A program made the translations under genes and the position numbers. A stretch of DNA of 64,000 nucleotides, from the NCBI GenBank assembly GCA_910583875.1, contig CAJTXT010000002.1, positions 352,977 through 416,976 of the forward strand. Reading direction: 5' to 3'. This document shows, piece by piece, positions 8,406-17,126 of this stretch. Position 1 is the stretch's first letter; every line of letters begins with the position of its first letter. The notes under the pieces were generated by a model that was not told where the DNA came from, made no database searches, and was given only the letters and a program-made list of their open reading frames with translations. Origin of the DNA: an uncultured Vampirovibrio sp. Lineage in GTDB: Bacteria; Cyanobacteriota; Vampirovibrionia; Gastranaerophilales; Gastranaerophilaceae.

Positions 8406-10160
8406 TTATTTAATGTCTTTATAAGAACCTTTGAACTTATCTGTATATGATGTATGTAATAAGTGATGAGCTTTTTCGCTTCCGGGCTTGCCGCCTAAGC
8501 ATTCATCATAAAGTTTTATAATATCAGGATTTGTATGAGATTTTCTTAATTCAAGATTTTTATCTTCTTCATATAATCCTTGCGCACGTTTTTCTTTAAT
8601 TTTTGAATCCAAGCAACTTGTAGGTTGGCCGCCGCCATTTACACAACCTCCCGGGCAAGCCATAACTTCCAAAATATGATAATCAGATTTACCTGCAATA
8701 AGTTCTTGCAATGATTTTTCTGCTTCTTTTAATGTTGATACAACTCTTACTTTTACTTGAGTTCCTTTAATATCAACTATCATATCTTTAGTTCTGGATT
8801 CAGCATCAACACCTCTTAAAGGTGTAATATCAATGTTGCTTAATTCTTCACCTGTAACCATATTATAAGCAGTTCTTACAGCAGCTTCAGCTACACCGCC
8901 AGAAGCTCCAAATATAGTACCTGCACCTGTATACAATCCAAATGGTGAATCTGCTTTTTCATCTTTTAATTTCTTAAAGTCAATCCCAGCAGCTTTTATC
9001 ATTTTAGCAAATTCTTGAGTTGTTAAAACAATATCTGTTTCACCGAATAATTGTTCTCTTATTGCTTCATATTTCTTTGCCGTACAAGGCATTACAGAAA
9101 TAACTGCAATATTTTCTTTTGTATAGCCTTCGTAATAGTTAGGTAAGAACTCTTTAACAACAGGAGATAACATACCTTGAGGAGATTTACAAGTTGATAA
9201 ATGGTTGATTAACTCAGGGTGCTGAGTTTCAACATATCTTACCCAAGCAGGACAGCAAGATGTGAATAACGGAAGATTTTCGCCTTTTGTAAGTCTTCCT
9301 ACAAATTCATTTGCTTCTTCCATAATTGTTAAGTCTGCTGAGAAGTTTGTATCAAAAATCAAATCAAAACCTAATCTTCTTGCGGCTGCATATATTTTAC
9401 CGATAGTATTTTCACCTGCTTCAAGGTTAAATTCTTCGCCAAATGCAACTCTTACAGATGGAGCAAATTGAATAACAACTTTCTTCTCTTTGTTGTTGAT
9501 TAATTCCCAAGCTCTATCTATATCAGATTTTATTGACAATGCACCTGTCGGACATACGCTTTGACATTGACCGCAGAATACACAATCCACTTGAGATAAA
9601 TATCTTCCGTTCATAGGTGATACAACTGTATTTGAACCTCTGTTTACAAAACCTAAAACGCTATGACCTTGAAACTCACTACAAGCTCTTACACAAGCAC
9701 CGCAAAGAATACATTTTGATGGATCACGTACTATTGAAGGATTAAAATTATCAATAGGAAGATAATCTTTTTCTTCTAATTTCGGGAAACGAATATCTGT
9801 AATTCCGTATTCAGCCGCATATTTTTGAAGCTCGCAATTTCCTGATTTTTCGCAAGTTAAGCATTCTCTTTTATGGTTTGCAAGTAATAATTCAAGAATA
9901 GTTTTTCTTATTTTACGTACTTTATCGGAATTTGTTTGAATTTTAATACCTGCTCTCGGAGGCATTGTACAAGAAGCTTGAATTCCTCTGCCTTCTTGTT
10001 CAACGATGCACATTCTGCAAGCACCATATTGTGTTAAATCAGGACGGTGACAGAATGTAGGAACATCAAAACCGTTATTTCGAATTACTTCAAGCACCGT
10101 TTTTTCGTCGGTAAACTCAACTTCTATATTATTTATAAATAATGTTTTCTTATCACTCAT
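8406..10160 (-). CDS. hydA: [FeFe]-hydrogenase catalytic subunit (HydA/HndD type)
   Basis: A 584-residue enzyme that reduces protons to H2 at the H-cluster. Domains in order: an N-terminal [2Fe-2S] plant-type domain (CHRPDLTQYGACRMCIVE), a His-Cys ligated cluster (HKRECLTCEKSGNCELQ), two [4Fe-4S] motifs (CILCGACVRAC and CVFCGQCQSVCPTGA), then the H domain with its three signatures 'FTSCCPAWV', 'MPCTAKKYE' and 'MACPGGCVNGGGQP'. It lacks the extra N-terminal and C-terminal fusions of larger forms. With the two genes upstream it forms the trimeric NAD(P)-linked, probably electron-bifurcating, complex that disposes of fermentative electrons from NADH plus reduced ferredoxin. Maturases HydEFG are not in this window. 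It is the last gene of the operon. Confidence 0.95.
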   Translation of the reverse strand: MSDKKTLFINNIEVEFTDEKTVLEVIRNNGFDVPTFCHRPDLTQYGACRMCIVEQEGRGIQASCTMPPRAGIKIQTNSDKVRKIRKTILELLLANHKRECLTCEKSGNCELQKYAAEYGITDIRFPKLEEKDYLPIDNFNPSIVRDPSKCILCGACVRACSEFQGHSVLGFVNRGSNTVVSPMNGRYLSQVDCVFCGQCQSVCPTGALSIKSDIDRAWELINNKEKKVVIQFAPSVRVAFGEEFNLEAGENTIGKIYAAARRLGFDLIFDTNFSADLTIMEEANEFVGRLTKGENLPLFTSCCPAWVRYVETQHPELINHLSTCKSPQGMLSPVVKEFLPNYYEGYTKENIAVISVMPCTAKKYEAIREQLFGETDIVLTTQEFAKMIKAAGIDFKKLKDEKADSPFGLYTGAGTIFGASGGVAEAAVRTAYNMVTGEELSNIDITPLRGVDAESRTKDMIVDIKGTQVKVRVVSTLKEAEKSLQELIAGKSDYHILEVMACPGGCVNGGGQPTSCLDSKIKEKRAQGLYEEDKNLELRKSHTNPDIIKLYDECLGGKPGSEKAHHLLHTSYTDKFKGSYKDIK

Positions 10161-10183
10161 TTTATTAAATTCCTTATGTCTTT

Positions 10184-12043
10184 CTATTTGATTTCTATTG
10201 CTTTAAACGGACAATTATCAATACAAGCACCGCACTTAATACATTTATCTTGATTAATTTTGTGAGGTTCTTTTATTGTTCCTTCAATAGCACCTACAGG
10301 GCAATTTCTTGCACATTTTGTACATCCCTTACATTTATCTTCTTGAATTTCAAAATGTTTAAGTGCTTTACAAACACCCGCAGGACATTTTTTATCTTTA
10401 ATATGAGCAACATATTCATCTCTGAAATATTTTAATGTTGATAATACAGGGTTCGGAGCAGATTTACCAAGACCGCATAAAGAACCTTCTTTAATAACTT
10501 CTCCAAGTTCTTCAAGCGTATCTAAATCTTCCATTTTGCCCTGACCTCTAACTATTCTTTCAAGAATAGCAAGCATTTGTTTTGTACCTTCACGGCAAGG
10601 AGTACATTTACCGCAAGATTCATGCTGTGTAAAGTTCATAAAGAATCTTGCAACTTCTACTATACAAGTGTCTTCGTTCATAACAACAAGACCGCCTGAA
10701 CCTACCATTGCGCCTACTTTTTTCAACTGATCGTAGTCCATAGGCATATCTAAATGCTCTTCTGTTAAACATCCGCCAGAAGGCCCGCCTATTTGAACAG
10801 CTTTAAACTTTTTGCCGTTTCTGATTCCACCGCCCAAATCAAATACAATTTGTCTTAAAGTTGTATTCATCGGAACTTCGATTAAACCTGTATTATTAAC
10901 TTCACCTGTTAATGCAAATGTTTTTGTACCTTTTGAACCTTCTGTACCCATCGCACTAAACCATTCTGAACCGTTAGTAATAATTAAAGGTACATTCGCA
11001 AAAGTTTCAACATTGTTTAAAAGTGTAGGACGTTTAAATAAACCACATTCAGCCATGTGAATATTTTTAGGACGAGGCATACCTCTTTCACCTTCAATTG
11101 AAGCGATTAATGCTGATGATTCACCGCAAACAAATGCGCCTGCACCTTCTTTAATGTGAATATGGAAGCTGAAATTACTTCCCATAATATTTTTACCAAG
11201 AAGATTTCTTTCTTCAGCTGCTGCAATAGCCATTTTTAAACGTTTAATAGCTAACGGATATTCTGCACGAACATATATATAACCTTCATCAGCACCTACG
11301 GCGAAAGCTGCAATAGCCATACCTTCAAGAAGTTTATTAGGGTCATCTTCCATAACACTTCTATCCATAAATGCACCCGGGTCACCTTCATCACCGTTAC
11401 AAATTACATAAGACTTTCCGCCGCGATGTTGGTAAACACTTCTCCATTTTTTACCTGTAGCGAAACCGCCGCCGCCTCTTCCTCTAAGTCCTGATTTTTC
11501 TATTTCACTTATAACAAATTCTTGGTCATTTTCTTCCAATACTTTTGATAAAGCACTGTATGCACCTGCTGCAATTGCTTCATCCAAACTTTCAGGATTA
11601 ATTAAACCGCAATTTTTCATTGCTGTTCTTGTTTGTTTAGCATAGAAGTTCATTTCTTCATTGTTTACAACTTTGCTGTTTAATGCAGGGTCAACATATA
11701 ATAAACGTTCAACTATAGTATTGTTTTTTAATGAGTCATATATTTCTTCAACATCTTCTTTTTTTACATGAACATAAGTTAATTTTCTATCTGGAATTAC
11801 AACCAAACAGCCTTGTTCACAAAACCCAATACAACCTGTAGGAATAACGCTCATTTTATCTTCTTTTGTAAGAATATCAGCATTAGCGCCAAGTTCCTTA
11901 AATTTTTCAATCAAATCAAGAGCACCGTTTGCAAGACAACCTGTACTTGCGCATACAAGAATTCTTCTTCCTTGTTTATTAATAATCTCTTGAGCTTTTT
12001 TTTGCTCTTCTTTAATATCAACAGTTAATTTAATTTTTTCCAT
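10184..12043 (-). CDS. hydB: Hydrogenase NADH/FMN subunit (HydB/HndC, NuoF-like)
   Basis: A 619-residue flavoprotein subunit. An N-terminal thioredoxin-like [2Fe-2S] domain (CASTGCLANG ... GCIGFCEQGC) is followed by the NuoF core with the glycine-rich NADH site 'GLRGRGGGGFATGKKW', the FMN-binding 'NGDEGDPGAFMDR', and the [4Fe-4S] motif 'CGKCTPCREG' with a later 'SLCGLG'. Two C-terminal ferredoxin motifs (CKGCTKCARNCPVGA and CIKCGACIDNCPFKA) complete it. This is the electron input arm for NAD(H) and the proposed site of flavin-based bifurcation in HydABC complexes. The gene starts 1 base after the HydC stop and ends 23 bases before hydA, consistent with one transcript. Confidence 0.95.
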   Translation of the reverse strand: MEKIKLTVDIKEEQKKAQEIINKQGRRILVCASTGCLANGALDLIEKFKELGANADILTKEDKMSVIPTGCIGFCEQGCLVVIPDRKLTYVHVKKEDVEEIYDSLKNNTIVERLLYVDPALNSKVVNNEEMNFYAKQTRTAMKNCGLINPESLDEAIAAGAYSALSKVLEENDQEFVISEIEKSGLRGRGGGGFATGKKWRSVYQHRGGKSYVICNGDEGDPGAFMDRSVMEDDPNKLLEGMAIAAFAVGADEGYIYVRAEYPLAIKRLKMAIAAAEERNLLGKNIMGSNFSFHIHIKEGAGAFVCGESSALIASIEGERGMPRPKNIHMAECGLFKRPTLLNNVETFANVPLIITNGSEWFSAMGTEGSKGTKTFALTGEVNNTGLIEVPMNTTLRQIVFDLGGGIRNGKKFKAVQIGGPSGGCLTEEHLDMPMDYDQLKKVGAMVGSGGLVVMNEDTCIVEVARFFMNFTQHESCGKCTPCREGTKQMLAILERIVRGQGKMEDLDTLEELGEVIKEGSLCGLGKSAPNPVLSTLKYFRDEYVAHIKDKKCPAGVCKALKHFEIQEDKCKGCTKCARNCPVGAIEGTIKEPHKINQDKCIKCGACIDNCPFKAIEIK

Positions 12044-12044
12044 A

Positions 12045-12539
12045 TTACATATTCTCTTTCAATAAAGTATCAATAACAATTTCTACAGCATCCGGAGTCA
12101 TCTTCGGATATATTTTTTCGTTAATTACTATTGCAGGAGCTAAACTGCAAGCACCTAAACAGCTTACTGTTTCAAGAGAGAAAAGACCGTTATCTGTTGT
12201 CATTTTTCCGTCAGTTAATTTTATTTTATTTTTAACTGCTTCAAGAACAGGCATTGAGCCTCTAACGTGGCATGCGGTTCCATCGCAGACTTTAATTTCA
12301 TATTTACCTTTTGGTTCTAATGAAAATTGAGCATAAAAAGTTGCAACACCAAGTACAGTTGCCGGTGAAATTCCTTCTACTTTTGTACCTATGTATATCA
12401 TAGCTTCTTCAGGTAAATATTTGTATATTTCCTGTACTCTTTGAAGCATTGCAATCAAATATGATTTTTTACCTTCATACGCATTAATAATTTCATCAAG
12501 TTTCCTCGTATCTACTGATGAGGGAGCTTCTACAACCAT
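12045..12539 (-). CDS. hydC: Hydrogenase [2Fe-2S] subunit (HydC/HndA, NuoE-like)
   Basis: A 164-residue thioredoxin-fold subunit with the NuoE [2Fe-2S] ligands (C in 'VCDGTACHVRG' and 'CLGACSLAPA'). It relays electrons in the trimeric hydrogenase. I chose the internal ATG at 12539 (MVVEAPSSVDTRKL) because a full AGGAGG sits 6 bases before it. An in-frame ATG 14 codons upstream lies inside a TATAAT -10 box (12580-12585) and has no ribosome site. It is the first gene of the hydC-hydB-hydA operon. Confidence 0.93.
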   Translation of the reverse strand: MVVEAPSSVDTRKLDEIINAYEGKKSYLIAMLQRVQEIYKYLPEEAMIYIGTKVEGISPATVLGVATFYAQFSLEPKGKYEIKVCDGTACHVRGSMPVLEAVKNKIKLTDGKMTTDNGLFSLETVSCLGACSLAPAIVINEKIYPKMTPDAVEIVIDTLLKENM

Positions 12540-12579
12540 TAGTTTCCTCCTATTCTGTGCAGTTGAATTATATTTGTAC

Positions 12580-12608
12580 ATTATAACATTAACAAAAATT
12601 TTAGGGAA
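12580..12608 (-). promoter_or_regulatory. Likely promoter of the hydrogenase operon
   Basis: A perfect minus-strand TATAAT at 12580-12585 is preceded about 18 bases upstream by TTTCCC as a weak -35. Transcription would start near 12573, some 35 bases before the chosen hydC ATG. The -10 box overlaps the discarded upstream ATG. Confidence 0.5.
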
Positions 12609-12723
12609 AGTATTTTTAGTTTTTTTAAGGTGATTAATTATAATATATTAACTCGTATTTACTATATGCAGAATCTTATACTTGGTATAAAATAAAATGT
12701 AAGATTAAGGAGACTAGTCGTTT

Positions 12724-14844
12724 ATGAAAAAATTAGTATGGCTTTTAGTAAGCATTTTATTAATACAAAATTATGCGTTTTCTCAAACTGTATATGATGA
12801 AAATTATCAAGAAAGTCCTAATTATATTCAAGGTTCAAAATATCTTGCAAATTCACAATATTCAAGCGCAATTAATGAATTTAAAAAGGCATTAAGAACA
12901 AATCCAAATGATTCTTCTTCTCTAATAGGTCTTTTTAATTCTTATAATATGAGGGCTCAATATTATAATAATGTTGTAAAAGCTGTAGATAACGCTATTT
13001 CAGATTTAAAATCATCTATATTTTTTGTTAAATATTTCTCAAACGGAAGTACTATTTCGCCACAAACACTTGCTGCTATTGAGAAAAATTTAGCAATTTT
13101 AGAAAGTAACTCTAAACAACCTATAACAGCTGATACAAGATTTAATAATGCAAAAACATCAAGAACAAAAGGCGAATTTGCAGCAGCTGCTTATGATTAC
13201 TATCAACTTGTAAATAACGAAAAGTATAAGGTAGAAGCTAATTGCGGAATCGGTGATATATATAAAATCTTTAATAGACCTGATATGGCATTAAGATTTT
13301 ATCAAAACGCACTTGTTTTTTCTCCTGATAATACTGATATTCACTTAAAGCTAGCTAGAACTTATGAACAATTAAATGATTTTACATCCTCTTTAAATGA
13401 ATATAGCTTAGCTTTAAAAAACTCTTCAGAAAACGAAGATATTTTAAACTCTTTAGAAAAAATATGGCAGAAAAAAGTTGATGAAACGCCGAAAGATGCA
13501 GAAGCACACGCAAATCTTGGTGTTGTATATCAAAAACAAAAAAGATATATTGAAGCTTTAACAGAATATAAAAAAGCGGAAGCGCTTAACCCTTCAAATA
13601 TAAATACCAAAATAAATATAGGTACTTTATACCAAGAACAAAAAAATTATGAAGCAGCTTTAAACACATATAATGCTATTCTTCAACTTCAGCCGCAAAA
13701 TACCGATGTTATGGTATTTAAAGCAGAGTGCTTAAAAGGCTTAAAAAGAAATGAAGAAGCTATTGCTCTTTATAAATCTGTTTTAAATTTAAAACCAAAT
13801 AATACAACTGCAAAAGCTGAACTGTTTGACCTTTTAAAAGATACAATGCCAGCTGAACAAGTTCTTGATTTCTTATATAAGAATGTTCAAAATAGTCCGA
13901 TGAATGCTGATTCTTATTACGAATTTGCTTATGAATTGCATAAAGCAAATAAAATTGATGATGCAATTGTTTATTACACTCAAACAATCAAACTTGATAA
14001 TAAAAAAATTGACGCATATATAAATCTTTCTCAAGCATACAGACAAAAGAAGGATTACAATAATGCTTATGATGTAATTCAAAAAGCTATGGCAATTGAA
14101 CCGAATAACCAGTTGGTAAAGAAACAACACGATTTAGTTGCAAAAGAATATGCTGCAAATAACTATACAATAGCTTCAAATGCACTTCAAAGCGGTGACT
14201 ATAACAAAGCTATAGCTGAATATATGAAAATAAATCCTCCAACATCTGATTCTCTAATAGGGATTGCTGCTTGCTATCAATCAATGAAAGATTACCAAAA
14301 AGCTATTGAATACTATAAAAAAGCTATGGAACTTGATACTAAAAATAGTGACATTCCATATTACATAGCTTCATTATTTGCTGATTCAAACAATTTTGAG
14401 CAAGCAAAGGTTTATGCTGATATGTCACTTGCAAAAAATCCAGCAAATACAAAAGCAAAAGAAATTATTGATTATGTGAATGCAAAAGAAGTTGAAAAAC
14501 AGTTAGCAAAAGCTGTTGAATTGTATGATTCTCAAAAATACAATGAAGCAATAGCCTTGTTTGATAAGGTATTAAAAATAGAACCTTCTAATGCAACTGT
14601 ATATTATTACCGTGCAATGTCATTTGATGCTTTAAACAATTATCAAAAAGCAATTGCAGATTATAAAGCTACATTAAAATATGCACCTGATATGGTAATT
14701 GCTTACTATTCTTTAGGTGTTGACTACGATGCTATTGAAAATTATGCAGGTGCAAAAGAAAGTTATCAAAAATATGTAGAATTAAGCAATGAAGACAATG
14801 ACTTTAAGAAATATGCACAAAGCAGAATTAATGAGATTAAGTAA
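12724..14844 (+). CDS. Exported tetratricopeptide-repeat protein
   Basis: A 706-residue protein with a signal peptide (MKKLVWLLVSILLIQNYAFSQ) followed almost entirely by TPR repeats, recognisable by recurrent 'A...Y.kAl.l.P.n..a...La..y...'. Clear repeats occur near residues 260-330, 395-460 and 505-700. No catalytic domain is visible. TPR arrays of this kind scaffold protein complexes in the periplasm or outer membrane. It has a GGAG ribosome site, and its stop overlaps the start of the dihydrouridine synthase gene by one base, so the two are translationally coupled although functionally unrelated on their face. Confidence 0.85.
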   Translation: MKKLVWLLVSILLIQNYAFSQTVYDENYQESPNYIQGSKYLANSQYSSAINEFKKALRTNPNDSSSLIGLFNSYNMRAQYYNNVVKAVDNAISDLKSSIFFVKYFSNGSTISPQTLAAIEKNLAILESNSKQPITADTRFNNAKTSRTKGEFAAAAYDYYQLVNNEKYKVEANCGIGDIYKIFNRPDMALRFYQNALVFSPDNTDIHLKLARTYEQLNDFTSSLNEYSLALKNSSENEDILNSLEKIWQKKVDETPKDAEAHANLGVVYQKQKRYIEALTEYKKAEALNPSNINTKINIGTLYQEQKNYEAALNTYNAILQLQPQNTDVMVFKAECLKGLKRNEEAIALYKSVLNLKPNNTTAKAELFDLLKDTMPAEQVLDFLYKNVQNSPMNADSYYEFAYELHKANKIDDAIVYYTQTIKLDNKKIDAYINLSQAYRQKKDYNNAYDVIQKAMAIEPNNQLVKKQHDLVAKEYAANNYTIASNALQSGDYNKAIAEYMKINPPTSDSLIGIAACYQSMKDYQKAIEYYKKAMELDTKNSDIPYYIASLFADSNNFEQAKVYADMSLAKNPANTKAKEIIDYVNAKEVEKQLAKAVELYDSQKYNEAIALFDKVLKIEPSNATVYYYRAMSFDALNNYQKAIADYKATLKYAPDMVIAYYSLGVDYDAIENYAGAKESYQKYVELSNEDNDFKKYAQSRINEIK

Positions 14845-15836
14845 TGGAAGCAATATCTGAAAAAAATCAAATTAAAATAGGCAATGTTATAATAAATAGC
14901 AGAGTTTCGCTTGCGCCGCTTGCCGGAATAACAGATTTTGTTTTAAGGCAATTAATAAGAGAATACTCATCAACATGCCTGCTTACAACCGAAATGATTA
15001 GTTCAGAAGCTTTAGTTCAAAGACCGGATTGTAATATTACCTTTACAAATGAAAAAGAAGCCCCTGCAGCTTTTCAAATAGAAGGTCATAAACCGGAACT
15101 AATGGCAAAATCCGCTAAAATATTAGAACAAAAAGCCTCAATAATAGATATAAATATGGGATGTCCTATAAATAAAATAGTAAAAGGTAATGACGGATGT
15201 TCTTTAATGAAAAACCCGGAGCTTGCAAAAGATATTGTTTTAGCCGTAAAAGAAGCAGTAAATATTCCGATAACTTGTAAATTTCGCTTGGGCTGGAGTC
15301 AAGATACTAAAAATTTTGTAGAATTTGCTCAAATGCTTCAAGAAGCAGGCGTCAGCGCTGTTACTGTTCATGGTCGAACACGCTCCCAAATGTATGCAGG
15401 TAATGCAGACTGGGCTGAAATTGCAAAATTAAAAGGTGAAATTGATATTCCATACTTTGCAAACGGTGATGTTATAAGCCCACAAAGTGCAAAAGAATGT
15501 CTCGAAATTTCAAAAGCAGACGGAGTTGCTATAGGCAGAGCTGCAATGGGTGATTTATCACTAATTAGCAGAATAGAAAAATACTTAAAGGAAGGTGTTT
15601 TAATTCCAGAGCCAAATTTAAAAGAAAAAATTTCAATGCTCAAAAAACACTTAGATTTTCAAATAGCATTTAGAGGTGAAGAAACTGGTATAAAGTTCTT
15701 TAGAAAATTCTACCCCTGCTATATAAGAAATATACGAGGCGGCGGAGAGTATAGACATAAATTAGTAACCGAATTAAATTACCAAAATATAACTGCGATA
15801 CTGGATGAAATTTTACAAAATGCAGACAATGAATAA
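14844..15836 (+). CDS. dusB: tRNA-dihydrouridine synthase (DusB-like)
   Basis: A 330-residue FMN enzyme that reduces uridines in the tRNA D-loop. It shows the family core: 'LAPLAGITDFVLRQL' at the start of the barrel, 'DINMGCPINKIVKGNDGCSLM' containing the catalytic Cys region, 'ITCKFRLGW', 'AVTVHGRTRSQMYAG', and the FMN phosphate site 'GVAIGRAAMGD'. The length matches bacterial DusB. DusB against other Dus subfamilies is judged by overall layout only. Its ATG shares a base with the preceding TPR gene's stop. Confidence 0.9.
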   Translation: MEAISEKNQIKIGNVIINSRVSLAPLAGITDFVLRQLIREYSSTCLLTTEMISSEALVQRPDCNITFTNEKEAPAAFQIEGHKPELMAKSAKILEQKASIIDINMGCPINKIVKGNDGCSLMKNPELAKDIVLAVKEAVNIPITCKFRLGWSQDTKNFVEFAQMLQEAGVSAVTVHGRTRSQMYAGNADWAEIAKLKGEIDIPYFANGDVISPQSAKECLEISKADGVAIGRAAMGDLSLISRIEKYLKEGVLIPEPNLKEKISMLKKHLDFQIAFRGEETGIKFFRKFYPCYIRNIRGGGEYRHKLVTELNYQNITAILDEILQNADNE

Positions 15837-16080
15837 AAAATATTATGTTTACATTATTCTAACCGTAAATAATAAATTATATTGCGGCTATACGGATAAT
15901 GTAGAAAAAAGATATAAACTGCATTGTGAAGGAAAAGGCGCAAAATATACAAGAGCAAATAAACCGTTAAAACTTGTATACACAAAAGAATTTGAAACGA
16001 AACAAGAAGCTCAAAAAGAAGAATATAGAATAAAACAGCTCTCTCGAAAAGAGAAAGAGCTGCTTATTAATCAAGTATAA
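15829..16080 (+). CDS. GIY-YIG nuclease-domain protein (YhbQ-like)
   Basis: A short (83-residue) stand-alone GIY-YIG domain: 'YYVYIILTVNNKLYCGYTDNVEKRYKLHC' gives the paired YVY/CGY motif (the first G of GIY is replaced) and the conserved R, then 'AKYTRANKPLKLVY' and a Glu-rich helix (EFETKQEAQKEEYRIKQL). Relatives are UPF0213-type small putative endonucleases. I chose the ATG at 15829, which overlaps the dusB stop in the common ATGAATAA arrangement; ATGs at 15820 and 15805 are alternatives. The physiological DNA target of this group is not established. Confidence 0.8.
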   Translation: MNKKYYVYIILTVNNKLYCGYTDNVEKRYKLHCEGKGAKYTRANKPLKLVYTKEFETKQEAQKEEYRIKQLSRKEKELLINQV

Positions 16081-16083
16081 TTT

Positions 16084-16506
16084 TTATTTTAAAATTTCAC
16101 CTAAAGATTTTCCGACTTTTTCCTCAATAGCTGTAATAAATTGAGCTACATCTGTATTTACTTTTGCACCTGTTTTTAAAGCAGGAAGATGGTCTGTTCC
16201 CATTGCAAGTTTTGTAAATCTTTCAGCATCATCTTTTGTAAAATCTTGAATTATTTTTGTAAATGGAGCCAAAATTCCCTTTAAATAACCACTGCCTTGT
16301 TCTGCATCTTTTGGAATAACACCAGCAACATTAAAATCATCAAATGGTTTTATAACAGTATCTTTAAATTGTCTAGCAATATCTTTTACTGCCACCCCTT
16401 TTTCGAAAACATCTTTAGGCTGGGCATATTTAGTTACGCCTTGTTGTAATTTTGTATTTTTTATTCCTTTTACAAATTGAGAGGATATGTTTGAAAATAC
16501 GCGCAT
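16084..16506 (-). CDS. Unknown 140-residue protein
   Basis: No family recognised. The N-terminus 'MRVFSNISSQFVKGIKN' loosely resembles the SFxG-leader proteins in this window (M[KR][IV], Ser/Asn-rich, then F.KG). The rest is soluble and amphipathic with no Cys and no membrane segment, with Lys/Asp-rich helices ('FTKDDAERFTKLAMG', 'VAQFITAIEEKVGKSLGEIL'). A strong AAAGGAG ribosome site precedes the ATG by a suitable distance, so it is very likely expressed. It is monocistronic, converging on the GIY-YIG gene with a 3-base gap. Confidence 0.65.
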   Translation of the reverse strand: MRVFSNISSQFVKGIKNTKLQQGVTKYAQPKDVFEKGVAVKDIARQFKDTVIKPFDDFNVAGVIPKDAEQGSGYLKGILAPFTKIIQDFTKDDAERFTKLAMGTDHLPALKTGAKVNTDVAQFITAIEEKVGKSLGEILK

Positions 16507-16583
16507 ATAAACTCCTTTTATAACAATAATCTCACATATATAAAAAATAACAATAATAAAAATTGCTTTAAATCGATAAAATA

Positions 16584-17126
16584 TTAAGAAAATATACTAA
16601 ATTCACATCCACAATAATTTTGACGGTAAAAATTTTCTTCTTTTGCAATTTGCATAGTTTTTAAAAAGCCATTTTCTTTTTTAAAATCAATATCTAAAAA
16701 AGTAAGTTCATATTTATCAGCAAGTTCTTTAGCTATTTCAAATATGACTTTGGATTGTTTGTGAGGGCTGACAGTTAATGTTGTTGTAAAATATTGATAT
16801 TCTAATTTAAAAGCTTTCAAAGCAGTAAATAATAATCTATATTCAAAACATCTCGAACAGCGCTTACCTCGCTCCGGTTCATTTTCAAGCCCTGCTATGC
16901 AATTATACCAGCCTTCTGCATCTTGTTTTTCAACAATTAATTCTATATTTTTTTTCTTTGCGTAAGAAATAAGCTCATTCAATCGTCTATCAAATTCTTC
17001 TTGAGGAAAAATATTAGGATTAAAGAAATAGAGTACAGGATTGTACCCCATTTCTCTTAATTTTTCTATAGGATAAGCACTACAAACAGCACAGCAAGCA
17101 TGAACAAGAACATTTTTACTAGTCAT
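16584..17126 (-). CDS. queH: Epoxyqueuosine reductase QueH
   Basis: A 180-residue protein of the QueH (former DUF208) family, which carries out the last step of queuosine synthesis in organisms without QueG. The metal and cluster ligands are visible: 'HACCAVCS' at residues 9-16, 'CSRCFEYR' in the middle and 'YCGCEFS' at the C-terminus, with 'YFFNPNIFPQEEFDRR' and 'TTTLTVSPHKQ' between them. Its start overlaps the end of the VKOR-DsbA gene by 8 bases, so the two are coupled in one transcript. Confidence 0.9.
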   Translation of the reverse strand: MTSKNVLVHACCAVCSAYPIEKLREMGYNPVLYFFNPNIFPQEEFDRRLNELISYAKKKNIELIVEKQDAEGWYNCIAGLENEPERGKRCSRCFEYRLLFTALKAFKLEYQYFTTTLTVSPHKQSKVIFEIAKELADKYELTFLDIDFKKENGFLKTMQIAKEENFYRQNYCGCEFSIFS

